A stretch of DNA of 64,000 nucleotides from Pusillimonas noertemannii (GTDB taxonomy: Bacteria; Pseudomonadota; Gammaproteobacteria; Burkholderiales; Burkholderiaceae_B): contig NZ_QEKO01000002.1 of assembly GCF_003096595.1 (NCBI RefSeq), forward strand, positions 373,064 to 437,063, in the 5' to 3' direction. A program made the translations under genes and the position numbers. Below the pieces are notes generated by a model, which saw only the letters and a list, made by a program, of their open reading frames with translations, was not told where the DNA came from and ran no database searches. This document shows, piece after piece, positions 49,817 to 59,210 of the stretch. Within the stretch, counting starts at the first letter, position 1, and each line of letters starts with the position of its first letter.

Positions 49817-51013
49817 ATGTCCGATTCTCTTCAAAGCCCCTATAAGCGCACGCTGTACATCGGTTCGCTCGTGGTGCTGCTTTCCCTGGGGGTGCGCGCC
49901 ACCTTCGGGCTGTTCATGCAACCCATGGGCACCGAACTGGGCTGGGGCCGCGACGTGTTCTCGCTGGCCTTCGCCATACAGAACCTGGTGTGGGGCGTGG
50001 GCGCCATCTTCATGGGCATTCTGGCCGATCGCGTGGGTTCGGGCCGGACCATCGCGATTTCGGCCCTGCTTTACGCCGTGGGCATGGCGGGCATGTATTT
50101 TTCGCATACCGAGATGCAGCTTTACCTGACCGCGGGCCTGATCGTGGGGCTGGGCCAGGCTGGCACCACCTTTCCGGTGATTCTGCCCGTGATTGCCCGC
50201 GTGGTGCCCCCGGCCTATCGCAGCACCGCCATGGGCGTGGCAAGCGCCGGCGGCTCGCTGGGCCAGTTCGTCATCGTGCCCACGGGTCAGGCGCTGATCA
50301 CCGGCATGGACTGGACCGGAGCCTTGTGGATGCTTTCATTGTTCATCGCCCTGGTCATTCCCCTGGCGGCCTTCCTCAAGGGCCGGCCCAGCGCGCATGA
50401 GGGCACGCTTTCGCTGGGCGCAGCCGTTCGCCAGGCCCTGGCGCACAAGTCCTTCCACCTGCTGTTCTGGAGCTATTTCGTCTGCGGCTTCCATACGGCC
50501 TTCATCACCCTGCACCTGCCCGCCTTCCTGACCGACGGCGGCCTGAACGCCACCCATGGCGCCACGGCCATCGCTTTGATCGGCCTGTTCAATATCGTGG
50601 GCTGTTACTACGCCGGCAAGTTCGGCGAGAATTTCAGCAAAAAGACCTTGCTCGCCTGGGTGTATTTCCTGCGCGCCTTCGGCATCATCCTGTTGCTGGC
50701 CCTGCCGCTTACCCCGCTGCTCGTCTATGTATTCGCAGCCTGGATGGGCCTTTTCTGGCTGGGCACGGTGCCCCTCACGCAGGGCCTCATCGGCCAGATC
50801 TACGGCCTGCGCTATGCCGCCACGCTATCCGGCATTGCATTCCTGGGCCACCAGATAGGCAGCTTCATCGGCGTCTGGTGGGGCGGCTATGCCTACCAGA
50901 CCACCGGCAGCTATACAATGGTGTGGTGGGTCAGCATTGCCCTGGCCGTCATCGCCGCTGTGCTTTGCCTGCCCATCAAGGAAAAACCGCTGGCCGCTCC
51001 GGCCGCGGCCTGA
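49817..51013 (+). CDS. MFS transporter (oxalate/formate-antiporter-like group)
   Basis: 398 residues with twelve hydrophobic segments. FGLFMQPMGTELGWGRDVFS and LVWGVGAIFMGILADRVGSG carry the MFS motif A region; SYFVCGFHTAFITLHLPAFL and GLRYAATLSGIAFLGHQIGS are typical of the monocarboxylate-type MFS group. Substrate unknown. It is divergent from the solute-binding gene at 48501-49562; a common regulator is possible. ATG 49817 fits the membrane topology. Confidence 0.87.
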   Translation: MSDSLQSPYKRTLYIGSLVVLLSLGVRATFGLFMQPMGTELGWGRDVFSLAFAIQNLVWGVGAIFMGILADRVGSGRTIAISALLYAVGMAGMYFSHTEMQLYLTAGLIVGLGQAGTTFPVILPVIARVVPPAYRSTAMGVASAGGSLGQFVIVPTGQALITGMDWTGALWMLSLFIALVIPLAAFLKGRPSAHEGTLSLGAAVRQALAHKSFHLLFWSYFVCGFHTAFITLHLPAFLTDGGLNATHGATAIALIGLFNIVGCYYAGKFGENFSKKTLLAWVYFLRAFGIILLLALPLTPLLVYVFAAWMGLFWLGTVPLTQGLIGQIYGLRYAATLSGIAFLGHQIGSFIGVWWGGYAYQTTGSYTMVWWVSIALAVIAAVLCLPIKEKPLAAPAAA

Positions 51014-51099
51014 ACGCCGGGTCCAAGCACCCGGCAGCCGAACCGCGCCGCGCAACAAGCACAGGCAGGCCTGGGCTTCCGCTTTTGGGTGTAATCGCC

Positions 51100-51273
51100 A
51101 TGTCCCGCTCGCAAAGCTCTACGCACAACGAAGAAAAACCCCGCCGCGTCACCCGGGGACGCGTGGCGGGGCTGTTGCTGCTGGCCGTGGTGCTGGGCCT
51201 GGCCTTCATGGGCCACCTGACACCCGCCATGCGGGTGCAGTGGGCCAACTTCGTGTCGCTGTGCGGGTTCTAG
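51100..51273 (+). CDS. Small single-pass membrane protein
   Basis: 57 residues beginning MSRSQSSTHNEEKPRRVTRG, then a hydrophobic helix (VAGLLLLAVVLGLAFMGHL, about 23-41) and a short tail ending in SLCGF. The basic N-terminal side suggests it stays in the cytoplasm. No family is recognised and the ribosome-binding site is weak. It lies between the MFS gene and the convergent TonB-receptor gene. Confidence 0.45.
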   Translation: MSRSQSSTHNEEKPRRVTRGRVAGLLLLAVVLGLAFMGHLTPAMRVQWANFVSLCGF

Positions 51274-51320
51274 GCACCCGCGGCCAAGCTGCTCTGCGCA
51301 GCGCCTGAATCAAGCCCCCG

Positions 51321-53312
51321 TCAGAAGCCCACCGTCAGACCCGCATAGTAGCGGCGGCCATCCAGGCGCTTGCCGTACATTTCGGTCTCGATCTTCTTGT
51401 CGAACACGTTATATATGCCGATGAAGCCGGTGGCGTTGCGATTGAAGCGGTAGCTGGCGCCGATATCGACCAGCGTGTACGAAGGCAGACGATCTTCGCC
51501 GCCGTCGATGGTGTCGCTCTTGAACTTCAACTTACCCCAGACATTCGTCTGACCCGAAGCCTTCCAGTTCAGGCCCAGGTTGAACATGTGCCGGGGCGTG
51601 TTGTTGAGGGGCCGGCCGGCATCCGCGCCGCTCTTGATCTCGCTGTCGGAGTACGTGTAGTTGGCGGTCAGCCGCACGTCGCCGATGGGCATGCCGAAGC
51701 TGGCCTCCACACCCTGCATCACGGCCGAATCCAGGTTGATGTACTGCTGGATGCTGTAGCGGGTCTCGCCGTTGTAGGTGCAGCTTGGCGGGTCGCCGGC
51801 CGGCGTATTGCATATGTAGTGCTTGTCGATCTTGTTCTTGAAGCGGGTGTGGTAGGCCATCAGGCCGAAGTCCGTTTCATTGGGGCCCGACCACGCAAAA
51901 CCCAACTCGTAGTTTGTGCTTTCCTCGGGCTGAAGATCGTTGTTGCCCATGTCCCACGAGCGCCCACGGCCCGCCTGCTCGACGATGTTTTCGTCGGCCT
52001 GCTTCAGGGTGGGCGTCTTGAAGCCGCCGCTGACGCCGCCCTTCAGCACCAGGCTGTCGCTTGCGTGATACACGCCGTACAGCCGCGGAGTAACGTGCGT
52101 GCCGTAGTGCTCGTTCTTGTCCAGGCGCACACCGCCCGTCAGGGCAAAGTTCTCGGTCAGGTTGTATTCGTCCTCGGCGAATACGGCCGCCTGCCAGCGG
52201 GAAAGATCCACCGACTTCGAGCCGGGAAAGCGGTCGGCGTCATGCAGGGTCTCTTCCTGCTTGTACTCGGCGCCCACGGAAAGCATGTGCGACGTGAACG
52301 GAATGACCGACCTGGTATTGAAGATGGTGGACTTGTACTCGGATTCATTGGTGCTGTTGACGATGTTGACGTCTTCGCTGAGCACATAGGTCTTGGTGCT
52401 GGCGTTATTGCCCCACTTCCAGTCATGGGTCAGGCCATAGTGCACCCGCTTGTTGTCCATGTCCATGGGGCCGCCCGATATCTCGCTGCGAAGGTTGTCG
52501 GTGGTGGTCACGCCCCCTTCGAACTGCAGACTGTGCTTGTCCGTCAGCAACCAGTCTATCCGCGCGTTGTTCGATGTCATGCGCTGCTGCGCATAGCCCG
52601 ATTCGATCTCGTCCTCTTCGCGTCCGAAATGCGAGCCGTACACCGTCAGGCCCAGCCGGTTCTGTACCAGCGGGCCGCTGAGGTAATAGCGCCCCTGGTA
52701 TGAATTGCCGGCGTAGGAATGCGCCTGCAGCGTCGTATCGACTGTGAAGCTGCCCGTCCAGGTATCGGATACCTTCTTGGTAATGACGTTGATCACCCCG
52801 CCCAGGGCGCTGGAGCCGTACAGCGACGACATCGGCCCCCGGATCACCTCGATGCGCTCGATGGCCGACATGGGGGGCAGCCAATTGACCTGGGCGCCGC
52901 CGCCAAAGCCGTTGTAATAGGCCTCAGAGGACGAGCCCAGCGGCTTGCCGTCGACCAGGAACAGCACGTACGATTCGCCCAGGCCGCGTATGTTCACCTG
53001 CGTGCTTTCGAGCTTGCCGCCCGCTCCGCCTTCGATGGACACGCCCGGCACGTCCTGCAGGGCGTCGGTGATGTTGCGGTAGGCCTTGCCCTCGAGCTCT
53101 TCCTTGGGAATGACCGTGATGGTGGCGGGCGCATCGGCAATCATCTGCTCGAAGCCTGAAGCCGTGACCACGACGTTGGGCAGGACGGTAACTTCTTCAC
53201 CTGCCGCCGAGGCAGGCAGCGCCATCGCGGCAAGCGCGGCGATGGTGGCGTATGCAAGACGATGGCGCCTGGGCAGCGTGGCCGCATGGCGGATCGATGA
53301 ACGAACGAGCAT
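51321..53312 (-). CDS. TonB-dependent siderophore receptor
   Basis: 663 residues. A signal peptide ends near ASAAGEE, followed by a TonB box-like VTVLPNVVV, a plug domain (ADAPATITVIPKEELEGKAY, GLGESYVLFLVDGKPLGS, IRGPMSSLYGSSALGGVINV) and a 22-strand barrel ending in YYAGLTVGF. The plug and mid-barrel resemble catecholate-siderophore receptors (FepA/CirA group). It would import a ferric siderophore across the outer membrane. A Fur-box-like site lies 52 bases upstream. Ligand not certain. Confidence 0.88.
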   Translation of the reverse strand: MLVRSSIRHAATLPRRHRLAYATIAALAAMALPASAAGEEVTVLPNVVVTASGFEQMIADAPATITVIPKEELEGKAYRNITDALQDVPGVSIEGGAGGKLESTQVNIRGLGESYVLFLVDGKPLGSSSEAYYNGFGGGAQVNWLPPMSAIERIEVIRGPMSSLYGSSALGGVINVITKKVSDTWTGSFTVDTTLQAHSYAGNSYQGRYYLSGPLVQNRLGLTVYGSHFGREEDEIESGYAQQRMTSNNARIDWLLTDKHSLQFEGGVTTTDNLRSEISGGPMDMDNKRVHYGLTHDWKWGNNASTKTYVLSEDVNIVNSTNESEYKSTIFNTRSVIPFTSHMLSVGAEYKQEETLHDADRFPGSKSVDLSRWQAAVFAEDEYNLTENFALTGGVRLDKNEHYGTHVTPRLYGVYHASDSLVLKGGVSGGFKTPTLKQADENIVEQAGRGRSWDMGNNDLQPEESTNYELGFAWSGPNETDFGLMAYHTRFKNKIDKHYICNTPAGDPPSCTYNGETRYSIQQYINLDSAVMQGVEASFGMPIGDVRLTANYTYSDSEIKSGADAGRPLNNTPRHMFNLGLNWKASGQTNVWGKLKFKSDTIDGGEDRLPSYTLVDIGASYRFNRNATGFIGIYNVFDKKIETEMYGKRLDGRRYYAGLTVGF

Positions 53313-53363
53313 GATTCCCCTTTTACTTTTTTAACGAGTCAAGACATCGCACTCAAACAATAC

Positions 53364-53386
53364 AAATGCGAATCAGTCTTATTATT
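53364..53386. promoter_or_regulatory. Fur-box-like site before TonB receptor
   Basis: Around 53366-53384, AATGCGAATCAGTCTTATT resembles the 19-bp Fur consensus (alternating AAT/ATT arms, GAAT core). The site lies 52 bases upstream of the receptor start. Its quality is moderate; the receptor family makes iron control plausible. Confidence 0.5.
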
Positions 53387-53524
53387 TGTTGAAGCCAGGG
53401 GATTGTAAGGAGTGACTCTGACCAAAGTCTGACGTACGCCATCCGGCACGCGGGGGGCATGCGCGCGCATCCGCGCCTTGCGGGCAAAGGCCGAGACACC
53501 CTTGCCGGCAAAGGCCGGGACACG

Positions 53525-54841
53525 TCAGGCGCTGATGAAACTCAGGCGGATCACACAGGGGCCGGCGCTGATGAACCGCACTTCGCCGCCCGCATTGCGC
53601 ATGACACGTCGCACGATGGCCAGGCCCAGCCCCGAGCCGGCGCTGCCCTGCCTGCCCTTGCGAAAGCGGCGGAACAATACTTCTTGCGATTCCAGGGCGA
53701 CGCCCTCGCCCTCGTCGGAGACATCCAGGGTAAGGACGCCGTTTTGTGCCGGCGCCAGATTCACCCGCACGGTGCCTGCGCCATGAAACAGCGCATTCTC
53801 GATCACATTGCGTATGGCCTCGCGAAGCTGGTCGGAATCGCCGCTGACCCAGGCCTGTTCGGCCTCGATCACAACCTCCACCGCGCGCCCGCGATCATCG
53901 AACAGCGGCAGCAGTCCGGTCACCGCTTCGCGCACCGTGCGCGGCAAAGGCGTGCGATGTGTGTCCGGCTGTGCTTGCGCCTGTCCGCGGTCGGCGCGGG
54001 CCAGAAGCAGAAGCTGGTTCACGAGCTTGCAGGTCTGGGCGACATCGGCCTGGACGGCCGCCCAATCGACCTTGCCCTCGCGGCGAAACTTCTGCAGCCT
54101 CAGGCTCAACACGGTCAATGGGGTGCGCAGCTCGTGCGCGGCGTCGGCGACGATGTGCTGTTCATATTCATAGGCCTGGGAAAGCCTGTCCAGGCCATCG
54201 TTGGCGGCCTTGGCCAAAGGCAAAACCTCGCGCGGAAGCTTGTCCAGCGGAATGCGCCGGCCCGGTTCATCGGGGCCGATGTCGGCGGCCAAGCGGGCCG
54301 CCTGCCTGACCGGGCGCAGGGTCCAGTGCAGCAGGCCCAGAACCAGCACCAGTCCCAGCAAACAGAAAGGCAGGAGCACGACCAGGCCCTGCCGCACCCG
54401 GGCCTGCAGGAAATCGTCGATCATGCGGCTTTCAAGGCGGTCTTCCTTGGCGACCATGAGCGTGGAGCCGTCGGCCAGCCGAACCGGCACGCTGATGACG
54501 CGGCCGCTGTTCATGGCCCAGCGAAAGCTGCCTACTTCTTCCGCAAAGGTGCCGCTCTTGAGACGGCGCGGCCGCTTAAGATTGCTCGAATACCACTGCA
54601 TTTTGCCGTCCGGGTCATAGAGCGTGTAGGAAAGCTCGCCGCCCGCATGTGTCAGGGGCAACTGGTCGAGCTCGCCTTGCATCGCCAGGCTTGCGGCGAT
54701 CTCTTGCGCATGGATGTACACCATGCCCCGGCGCAATTGGTCGCGTGTATCGAACAAGTGGTACGCCAACACGCCAAAGCCCAGCAGAAAGGCCGCCAGC
54801 AGCGAAACCAGCACCCGGCATCGCAAGCTATGGCTGCACAT
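53525..54841 (-). CDS. Two-component sensor histidine kinase
   Basis: 438 residues. Two membrane helices (about 8-28 and 152-172) flank a 120-residue periplasmic domain. A HAMP-like segment is followed by the H-box ADAAHELRTPLTVLS, N-box IRNVIENALFHG, and G-boxes DEGEGVA and GSGLGLAIV. Organisation matches QseC/PmrB-type kinases. Start ATG 54841 overlaps the response regulator by 14 bases; the pair is translated together. Confidence 0.9.
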   Translation of the reverse strand: MCSHSLRCRVLVSLLAAFLLGFGVLAYHLFDTRDQLRRGMVYIHAQEIAASLAMQGELDQLPLTHAGGELSYTLYDPDGKMQWYSSNLKRPRRLKSGTFAEEVGSFRWAMNSGRVISVPVRLADGSTLMVAKEDRLESRMIDDFLQARVRQGLVVLLPFCLLGLVLVLGLLHWTLRPVRQAARLAADIGPDEPGRRIPLDKLPREVLPLAKAANDGLDRLSQAYEYEQHIVADAAHELRTPLTVLSLRLQKFRREGKVDWAAVQADVAQTCKLVNQLLLLARADRGQAQAQPDTHRTPLPRTVREAVTGLLPLFDDRGRAVEVVIEAEQAWVSGDSDQLREAIRNVIENALFHGAGTVRVNLAPAQNGVLTLDVSDEGEGVALESQEVLFRRFRKGRQGSAGSGLGLAIVRRVMRNAGGEVRFISAGPCVIRLSFISA

Positions 54842-55520
54842 GCTGGCTCGCTTCGGCAACCAGGCGGTACCCAAGGCCCCGGACGGTGTCTATGCGGACG
54901 CTGGCGCCCGCGGACTCGAGCTTGCGCCGCAGACGGGACACCAGCGCTTCGATGGCATTGAGCGTGACGCCCTCGCTATGGGCGTAAAGGCGTTCTTCGA
55001 GCACGTCCTTGATGACCAGGCGAGGCGCCGAACGCAGCAATTCTTCGAGCATCATGGCCTCGCGGCGTGGCAAATGCAGCACTTTTCCCGCTATGGTCAC
55101 ATGCCTGGACTCGGGTTCGTAAGACAGATTGCCCTGCGCGAGCGCAATGAAGCCGTGAGAAGAACGCCGCAGTACTGCGCGGATGCGCGCCTCGAGCTCG
55201 GCGACTTCCACCGGCTTGAGCACATAGTCGTCCGCGCCGGCATTCAGGCCGGCGATCTTGCTTTCGAGCGCATCGCGGGCCGTCAGCACGATGCAAGGCA
55301 CCGGCCCGTTGCGGCTGGCATTGCGCGCCGACAGCACGTCGATGCCGTCCATGTCGGGCAAGCCCATATCCAGCACCATGGCGTCGTAGCGGGACATTTC
55401 CAGGGCGTCCAGGGCCTGCCTGCCGGTGCTTGCCTGGTCCACGACAAAGCCGCAGCGCTCCATGTGCTCGCCCAGCAGACCTCGCAAGGGGCCGTGATCA
55501 TCGACTATGAGAAGTTTCAT
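54828..55520 (-). CDS. Two-component response regulator, OmpR family
   Basis: 230 residues. The receiver domain has acidic pocket VDD (7-8), phosphorylation site D51 (VLDMGLPDMDG), and Lys in LKPVEVAELEARI. The C-terminal winged helix begins near LSYEPESRHVTI and includes SRLRRKLESAGA. It pairs with the kinase encoded right after. It is divergent from the DUF3649-PepSY-DUF3325 operon and downstream of the receptor gene, so iron or metal stress response is a possible signal. Confidence 0.9.
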   Translation of the reverse strand: MKLLIVDDHGPLRGLLGEHMERCGFVVDQASTGRQALDALEMSRYDAMVLDMGLPDMDGIDVLSARNASRNGPVPCIVLTARDALESKIAGLNAGADDYVLKPVEVAELEARIRAVLRRSSHGFIALAQGNLSYEPESRHVTIAGKVLHLPRREAMMLEELLRSAPRLVIKDVLEERLYAHSEGVTLNAIEALVSRLRRKLESAGASVRIDTVRGLGYRLVAEASQHVQP

Positions 55521-55598
55521 GGGGATAGACAGCGATGTTGGCAATGCCCCACGTCAGGCAGCCATCAGGAAAAAAGGGCATTATATGCGCGAAAATGA

Positions 55599-55618
55599 AA
55601 TTGATAGGCGTTCGCATT
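55599..55618. promoter_or_regulatory. Fur-box-like site before DUF3649 operon
   Basis: AATTGATAGGCGTTCGCATT fits the Fur consensus at most positions, with a GATA half and a TTC-CATT half. It overlaps the region between candidate starts of the DUF3649 gene, which supports the later start at 55624. Operons of this type are commonly iron-repressed. Confidence 0.5.
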
Positions 55619-55623
55619 TGAAT

Positions 55624-55941
55624 ATGAGCATAAAGAAATCCACTGGTTCAGGCAACAAGCCGTCGCCGGCACAGCATCGCTGGAACGTGGCGTCGCGCAC
55701 CTTGCTGGCCGTCGCGGGCGGCTACGCCATTACCGCCATGGCCACGGCCAGCCTGGGCGTTGCACTGCCCCTGCCCCGCGCGCAGGCGGTCATGGCGGCC
55801 ACGCTGTTTTCATTCGCCCTGTACTGCGCACTGGTCATCTGGGCCTACAGCGCGGCAACGGCGCGCCGGGCCTGGTCGGTGGCCGCCGTACTGGCCGCCC
55901 TGCCGGCGGCCCATCTGGCTTTCAGGTGGGTGGCGGCATGA
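55624..55941 (+). CDS. DUF3649-type small membrane protein
   Basis: 105 residues from ATG 55624. Three hydrophobic segments follow a short basic N-terminus: TLLAVAGGYAITAMATASLG, AVMAATLFSFALYCALVIWA and WSVAAVLAALPAAHLAF. This order and its position before a PepSY protein match DUF3649 proteins of iron-uptake operons. The earlier ATG at 55585 would place a Fur-box-like site inside the gene, so it was not chosen. Its stop overlaps the PepSY start (ATGA). Confidence 0.75.
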   Translation: MSIKKSTGSGNKPSPAQHRWNVASRTLLAVAGGYAITAMATASLGVALPLPRAQAVMAATLFSFALYCALVIWAYSAATARRAWSVAAVLAALPAAHLAFRWVAA

Positions 55942-57530
55942 ACGGGCTCGGATTCCGCCAGGCCAACTCCTGGCTGCACACCTGGTCGGGCCTGTTGCTG
56001 GGCTGGCTGCTGTATGCGGTTTTCGTCACGGGCGCATTGAGCTTTTTCCGCGACGAGATCAGTTTCTGGATGCAGCCCGCCCAGCATGCATCGGTGGCCC
56101 ACGCCGAGGCGCCGCAGCGGGCCATCGACACCATGCAGGCCATGGCGCCCGATGCATCGCTGTGGTCCATTACCCTGCCCGGCCCACGCAACCCCACCAC
56201 CCAGGTGCGCTGGTTCGAACAGGGCGAGCGCCGCAGCAAGTTCGGCGGACAAAGCGTGGTGCTGGACGGCACCACCGCCCAGCCCTTGCAGGAGCGCGCC
56301 TCGCGCGGGGGCGATTTCCTGTACCGCTTCCATTTCGAGCTGTACGGCATGCCGCGCATACTGGCGCGATGGATAGTGGGTATTGCCACGATGATGATGC
56401 TGGTGGCGATCATCAGCGGCGTCATCACGCACAAGAAGATCTTCGTCGACTTCTTCACCTTCCGCCCGCGCAAGGGGCAGCGGTCATGGATGGACGTGCA
56501 TAACGCGCTGGCCGTGCTGGCCCTGCCCTTTCATTTAATGATCACCTACAGTGGGCTGTTGCTGCTGATGTTCATGCTGATGCCCTGGGGCGTGGACAGC
56601 GCCTATGGGGGCGACAGGCAGGCCTTCTTCTCCGAACGCGGCAACCGTGCAGCCGCCAGCACGCAGGCCCCGGCCGCCGACAAGGTTCCGGCGGCCCTCA
56701 CGGCCATCGCCCCCCTGGTCCGGCAGGCGCAGGCCAGGTGGCCCAGCGGCGTGGAGCAGATCACGGTGACCGACCCCGGCACAAGCCTCGCCACCATCGA
56801 GCTGCGCGAACGCGGCGCCAGCAGCCTGCTGGACCGGGGCCGCAGCGGCCGCATGCTGTTCGACGGCGCCAGCGGCGCATTGCTGGAATCGCCCGAACAG
56901 GTCAGGCCCGACGCGTTCTCGGCCATCTACAACGTTTTCTCCAGCCTGCACCTGCTGCGCTTTGCCGACAGCTGGCTGCGCTGGCTGTTCTTCATCGGCG
57001 GTGTGCTGGGCTCGGCCATGGTCGCCTCGGGCATGGTCCTGTGGGTGGTCAAGCGCCTGCCCCAGCGCCGCAAGCAGGGCAGCCATCTTGGCCACCGCCT
57101 GGTCGAAAGCCTTAACGTCGCCGGCATCGCGGGGCTGCCCCTTGCGATAGCCGCCTATTTCTGGGCCAACCGGCTTCTGCCCGTGCCGCTGCAGGCGCGC
57201 GCCGACTGGGAGATCGATGCGTTCTTCATCGCGTGGCTGGCCTGCCTGGCGCATGCCTGCTTCAGGCCGCATCGCAAAGCCTGGAAGGAACAGCTCGGCG
57301 CCCTCGCCCTACTGCTGGCGCTGCTGCCCCTGCACGACCTGCTGCGGGGCGGAGGCGGGCTGCTGGCCGCAGTGTCGCACGGCAGCTGGGTGGCCGCCGG
57401 CATGGACCTCGCGCTGCTGGCCTTTGCCGCCCTGTCGGCCGCCGGCGTCTATTTCTTGAGGCCCGTCCAGGCAAAATCGGGCAAGCGCGCCTCAGCCCCG
57501 GCCGAAGGCATCGAGGGAGTGTCGCCATGA
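55938..57530 (+). CDS. PepSY-associated membrane protein (iron-uptake reductase-like)
   Basis: 530 residues. Four or more membrane helices with PepSY-type domains: LHTWSGLLLGWLLYAVFVTG near residue 14, DVHNALAVLALPFHLMITYS in the middle, and SLHLLRFADSWLRWLFFIGG later. Invariant His residues in membrane helices suggest haem or quinone contact. These proteins occur with TonB siderophore receptors and are thought to reduce ferric siderophores or donate electrons, but this is not settled. ATGA couplings join it to the genes on both sides. Confidence 0.82.
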   Translation: MNGLGFRQANSWLHTWSGLLLGWLLYAVFVTGALSFFRDEISFWMQPAQHASVAHAEAPQRAIDTMQAMAPDASLWSITLPGPRNPTTQVRWFEQGERRSKFGGQSVVLDGTTAQPLQERASRGGDFLYRFHFELYGMPRILARWIVGIATMMMLVAIISGVITHKKIFVDFFTFRPRKGQRSWMDVHNALAVLALPFHLMITYSGLLLLMFMLMPWGVDSAYGGDRQAFFSERGNRAAASTQAPAADKVPAALTAIAPLVRQAQARWPSGVEQITVTDPGTSLATIELRERGASSLLDRGRSGRMLFDGASGALLESPEQVRPDAFSAIYNVFSSLHLLRFADSWLRWLFFIGGVLGSAMVASGMVLWVVKRLPQRRKQGSHLGHRLVESLNVAGIAGLPLAIAAYFWANRLLPVPLQARADWEIDAFFIAWLACLAHACFRPHRKAWKEQLGALALLLALLPLHDLLRGGGGLLAAVSHGSWVAAGMDLALLAFAALSAAGVYFLRPVQAKSGKRASAPAEGIEGVSP

Positions 57531-57856
57531 ACTGGACCAGTCTTGCCCTGGAGTTCTGCGGCCTGGCACTGCTGGCTCTGAGCATGGCGCGGCATCATGA
57601 ACAGGTCTTCGGCGACCGGCCGGCACTGGTCCGGCCCGCCGTGGCGGTCGCCTTGGGCTGGCTGCTGCTGATCCTCTCCACGCTGCCGCCCATCGCCCGC
57701 CACGGAACGTCCATAGGGCTGGCCGTCTGGGTGGGCGAACTGACCCTCGCCGCCTTTGCCGTTCTGCTGCTGCATACTTATGCGCCACGGTTCGTACCGC
57801 CCCTGCTGGCGGCCGCGGCTGTCTCGGTGCCCGCCTGGCTGCTGATCGCAGGCTAG
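57527..57856 (+). CDS. DUF3325-type small membrane protein
   Basis: 109 residues with three hydrophobic segments (LALEFCGLALLALSMARHHE, PAVAVALGWLLLILSTLPPI, ELTLAAFAVLLLHTYAPRFV). The set DUF3649–PepSY–DUF3325 in this order is a recognised iron-acquisition arrangement. Start overlaps the PepSY stop by ATGA. A stem-loop with T-rich tail follows at 57946-57972. Confidence 0.78.
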   Translation: MNWTSLALEFCGLALLALSMARHHEQVFGDRPALVRPAVAVALGWLLLILSTLPPIARHGTSIGLAVWVGELTLAAFAVLLLHTYAPRFVPPLLAAAAVSVPAWLLIAG

Positions 57857-57945
57857 AAGGCGCCGGCAGGGCAAGCAGGCGCGCACGCCTCGACAGGCAC
57901 AAGCGCGTACATGCCGGCAGCGCGGTTCAGCAATTTGTCAGTATC

Positions 57946-57972
57946 AAGCCGCCTTCTTGGCGGCTTTCTCGT
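57946..57972 (+). terminator. Rho-independent terminator
   Basis: AAGCCGCC (57946-57953 region) and GGCGGCTT pair around TTCTT to form a stable 7-8-bp stem followed by TTTCTC. It lies about 90 bases after DUF3325 and 35 bases ahead of the next gene, so it should end the iron operon. Confidence 0.6.
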
Positions 57973-58007
57973 AGAATAGGCCGCTTTGCTGTCAGCGGAC
58001 TTGATTC

Positions 58008-59207
58008 ATGAACGCCAACCGTCAAGGCTCTATGGTTTTCGTACTGGGCATGCTCGCCGCCACCGGCCCGATGGCGATCGACATGTATCTGCCCAGCATT
58101 CCGTCCATGGCGGCTTCGCTCGATGCCGACGAAGGCGCCGTTCAACTGACGCTGATGACCTTCTTCGTGGGGCTGATGCTGGGCCAGCTGGCCTACGGCC
58201 CGCTGTCGGACAAATTCGGCCGCAAGTCCCTGTCCTACCTGGGCCTGGGCATTTTCACCCTGGGCTCCCTGGCCTGCGCATGGACAGAAACCATCGCCCA
58301 GCTTCAATGGCTGAGATTCCTGCAGGGCATAGGCGGATCGATCGGCATGGTGATCGCTTTCGCGGTGATCAAAGACCATTTTTCGGGGCCCGCCGTGGGG
58401 AAGATGATGTCGCTGGTGCTTGCGGTGCTGGGCATTACGCCGGTGCTTGCGCCCCTGGTGGGCGACTTCCTGCACAACCTCGGCTCATGGCGCACCATAT
58501 TCTGGTTCCTGGCCGCGTACGGCGTCGTGCTTGCGCTGATGATCGCCGCGCTACTGCCCGAGACGCGCCTGGCCGCCGACCGGAAGGCCTTTGAGCTGGG
58601 GCGTACGCTTCATACCTACGGCCGCATCTTCGTCGACAAGCGCTTCATGCCCTTCACCCTGGCGCTATGCACGGCCCAGGCCGGCTTCTTCGCCTATATC
58701 GCCGGCTCGGCCAGCGTGTTCATCTCGGAGCATGGGCTCTCGCCCACACAGTTCAGCCTGATATTCGGGGTGAATGCCATCGCGCTGATGGCGGCCGCCC
58801 TGATCAACCCGCGCCTGCACCGGCGCATCGGCGCGCTGGCCACCTTCCGGCGCCTGGTCGTGGCGTATTTCGCGGTGCTGGCGCTATTGCTGGCCTATCT
58901 GCTGCTGGGCGGCACGAGTGTCGCCGTATGGAGCGTGGGCCTGTTCCTGGCCGTGGCCTCGCTGGGCTTTCTCATGCCCACCGGCAGCCAGCTGGCCCTG
59001 GCGCAGCAAGGCCGTTACGCGGGCACCGCCTCGGCCCTGATGGGCTCCATGCAGTTTGGCTCGGGCGCGCTGATATCGGGCGTGTCGGGCGCCCTGGCCC
59101 ATTATGGAGGGCTGGGCCTGACGGCGATCATGGCCGCATGCGCTCTGGCTTCGGTGCTGATCTGCGTGTTGTGGTTTCCGAAAAAGGCCGAAATGCCGGC
59201 GCATTGA
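58008..59207 (+). CDS. MFS multidrug efflux protein, Bcr/CflA type
   Basis: 399 residues with twelve hydrophobic segments. PMAIDMYLPSIPSMAASLDA, LGQLAYGPLSDKFGRKS (motif A) and VLGITPVLAPLVGDFLHNLG (motif C) are characteristic of the Bcr/CflA drug:H+ antiporters. It would export bicyclomycin-like or sulfonamide-like compounds or metabolites. No regulator lies next to it; the terminator at 57946 separates it from the iron operon. Confidence 0.9.
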   Translation: MNANRQGSMVFVLGMLAATGPMAIDMYLPSIPSMAASLDADEGAVQLTLMTFFVGLMLGQLAYGPLSDKFGRKSLSYLGLGIFTLGSLACAWTETIAQLQWLRFLQGIGGSIGMVIAFAVIKDHFSGPAVGKMMSLVLAVLGITPVLAPLVGDFLHNLGSWRTIFWFLAAYGVVLALMIAALLPETRLAADRKAFELGRTLHTYGRIFVDKRFMPFTLALCTAQAGFFAYIAGSASVFISEHGLSPTQFSLIFGVNAIALMAAALINPRLHRRIGALATFRRLVVAYFAVLALLLAYLLLGGTSVAVWSVGLFLAVASLGFLMPTGSQLALAQQGRYAGTASALMGSMQFGSGALISGVSGALAHYGGLGLTAIMAACALASVLICVLWFPKKAEMPAH

Positions 59208-59210
59208 AGT

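Noticed and set aside
53459-54961. 500-residue rightward frame opposite the histidine kinase
   Set aside because: No recognisable domain; the kinase has full H, N and G boxes and overlaps its response regulator properly.
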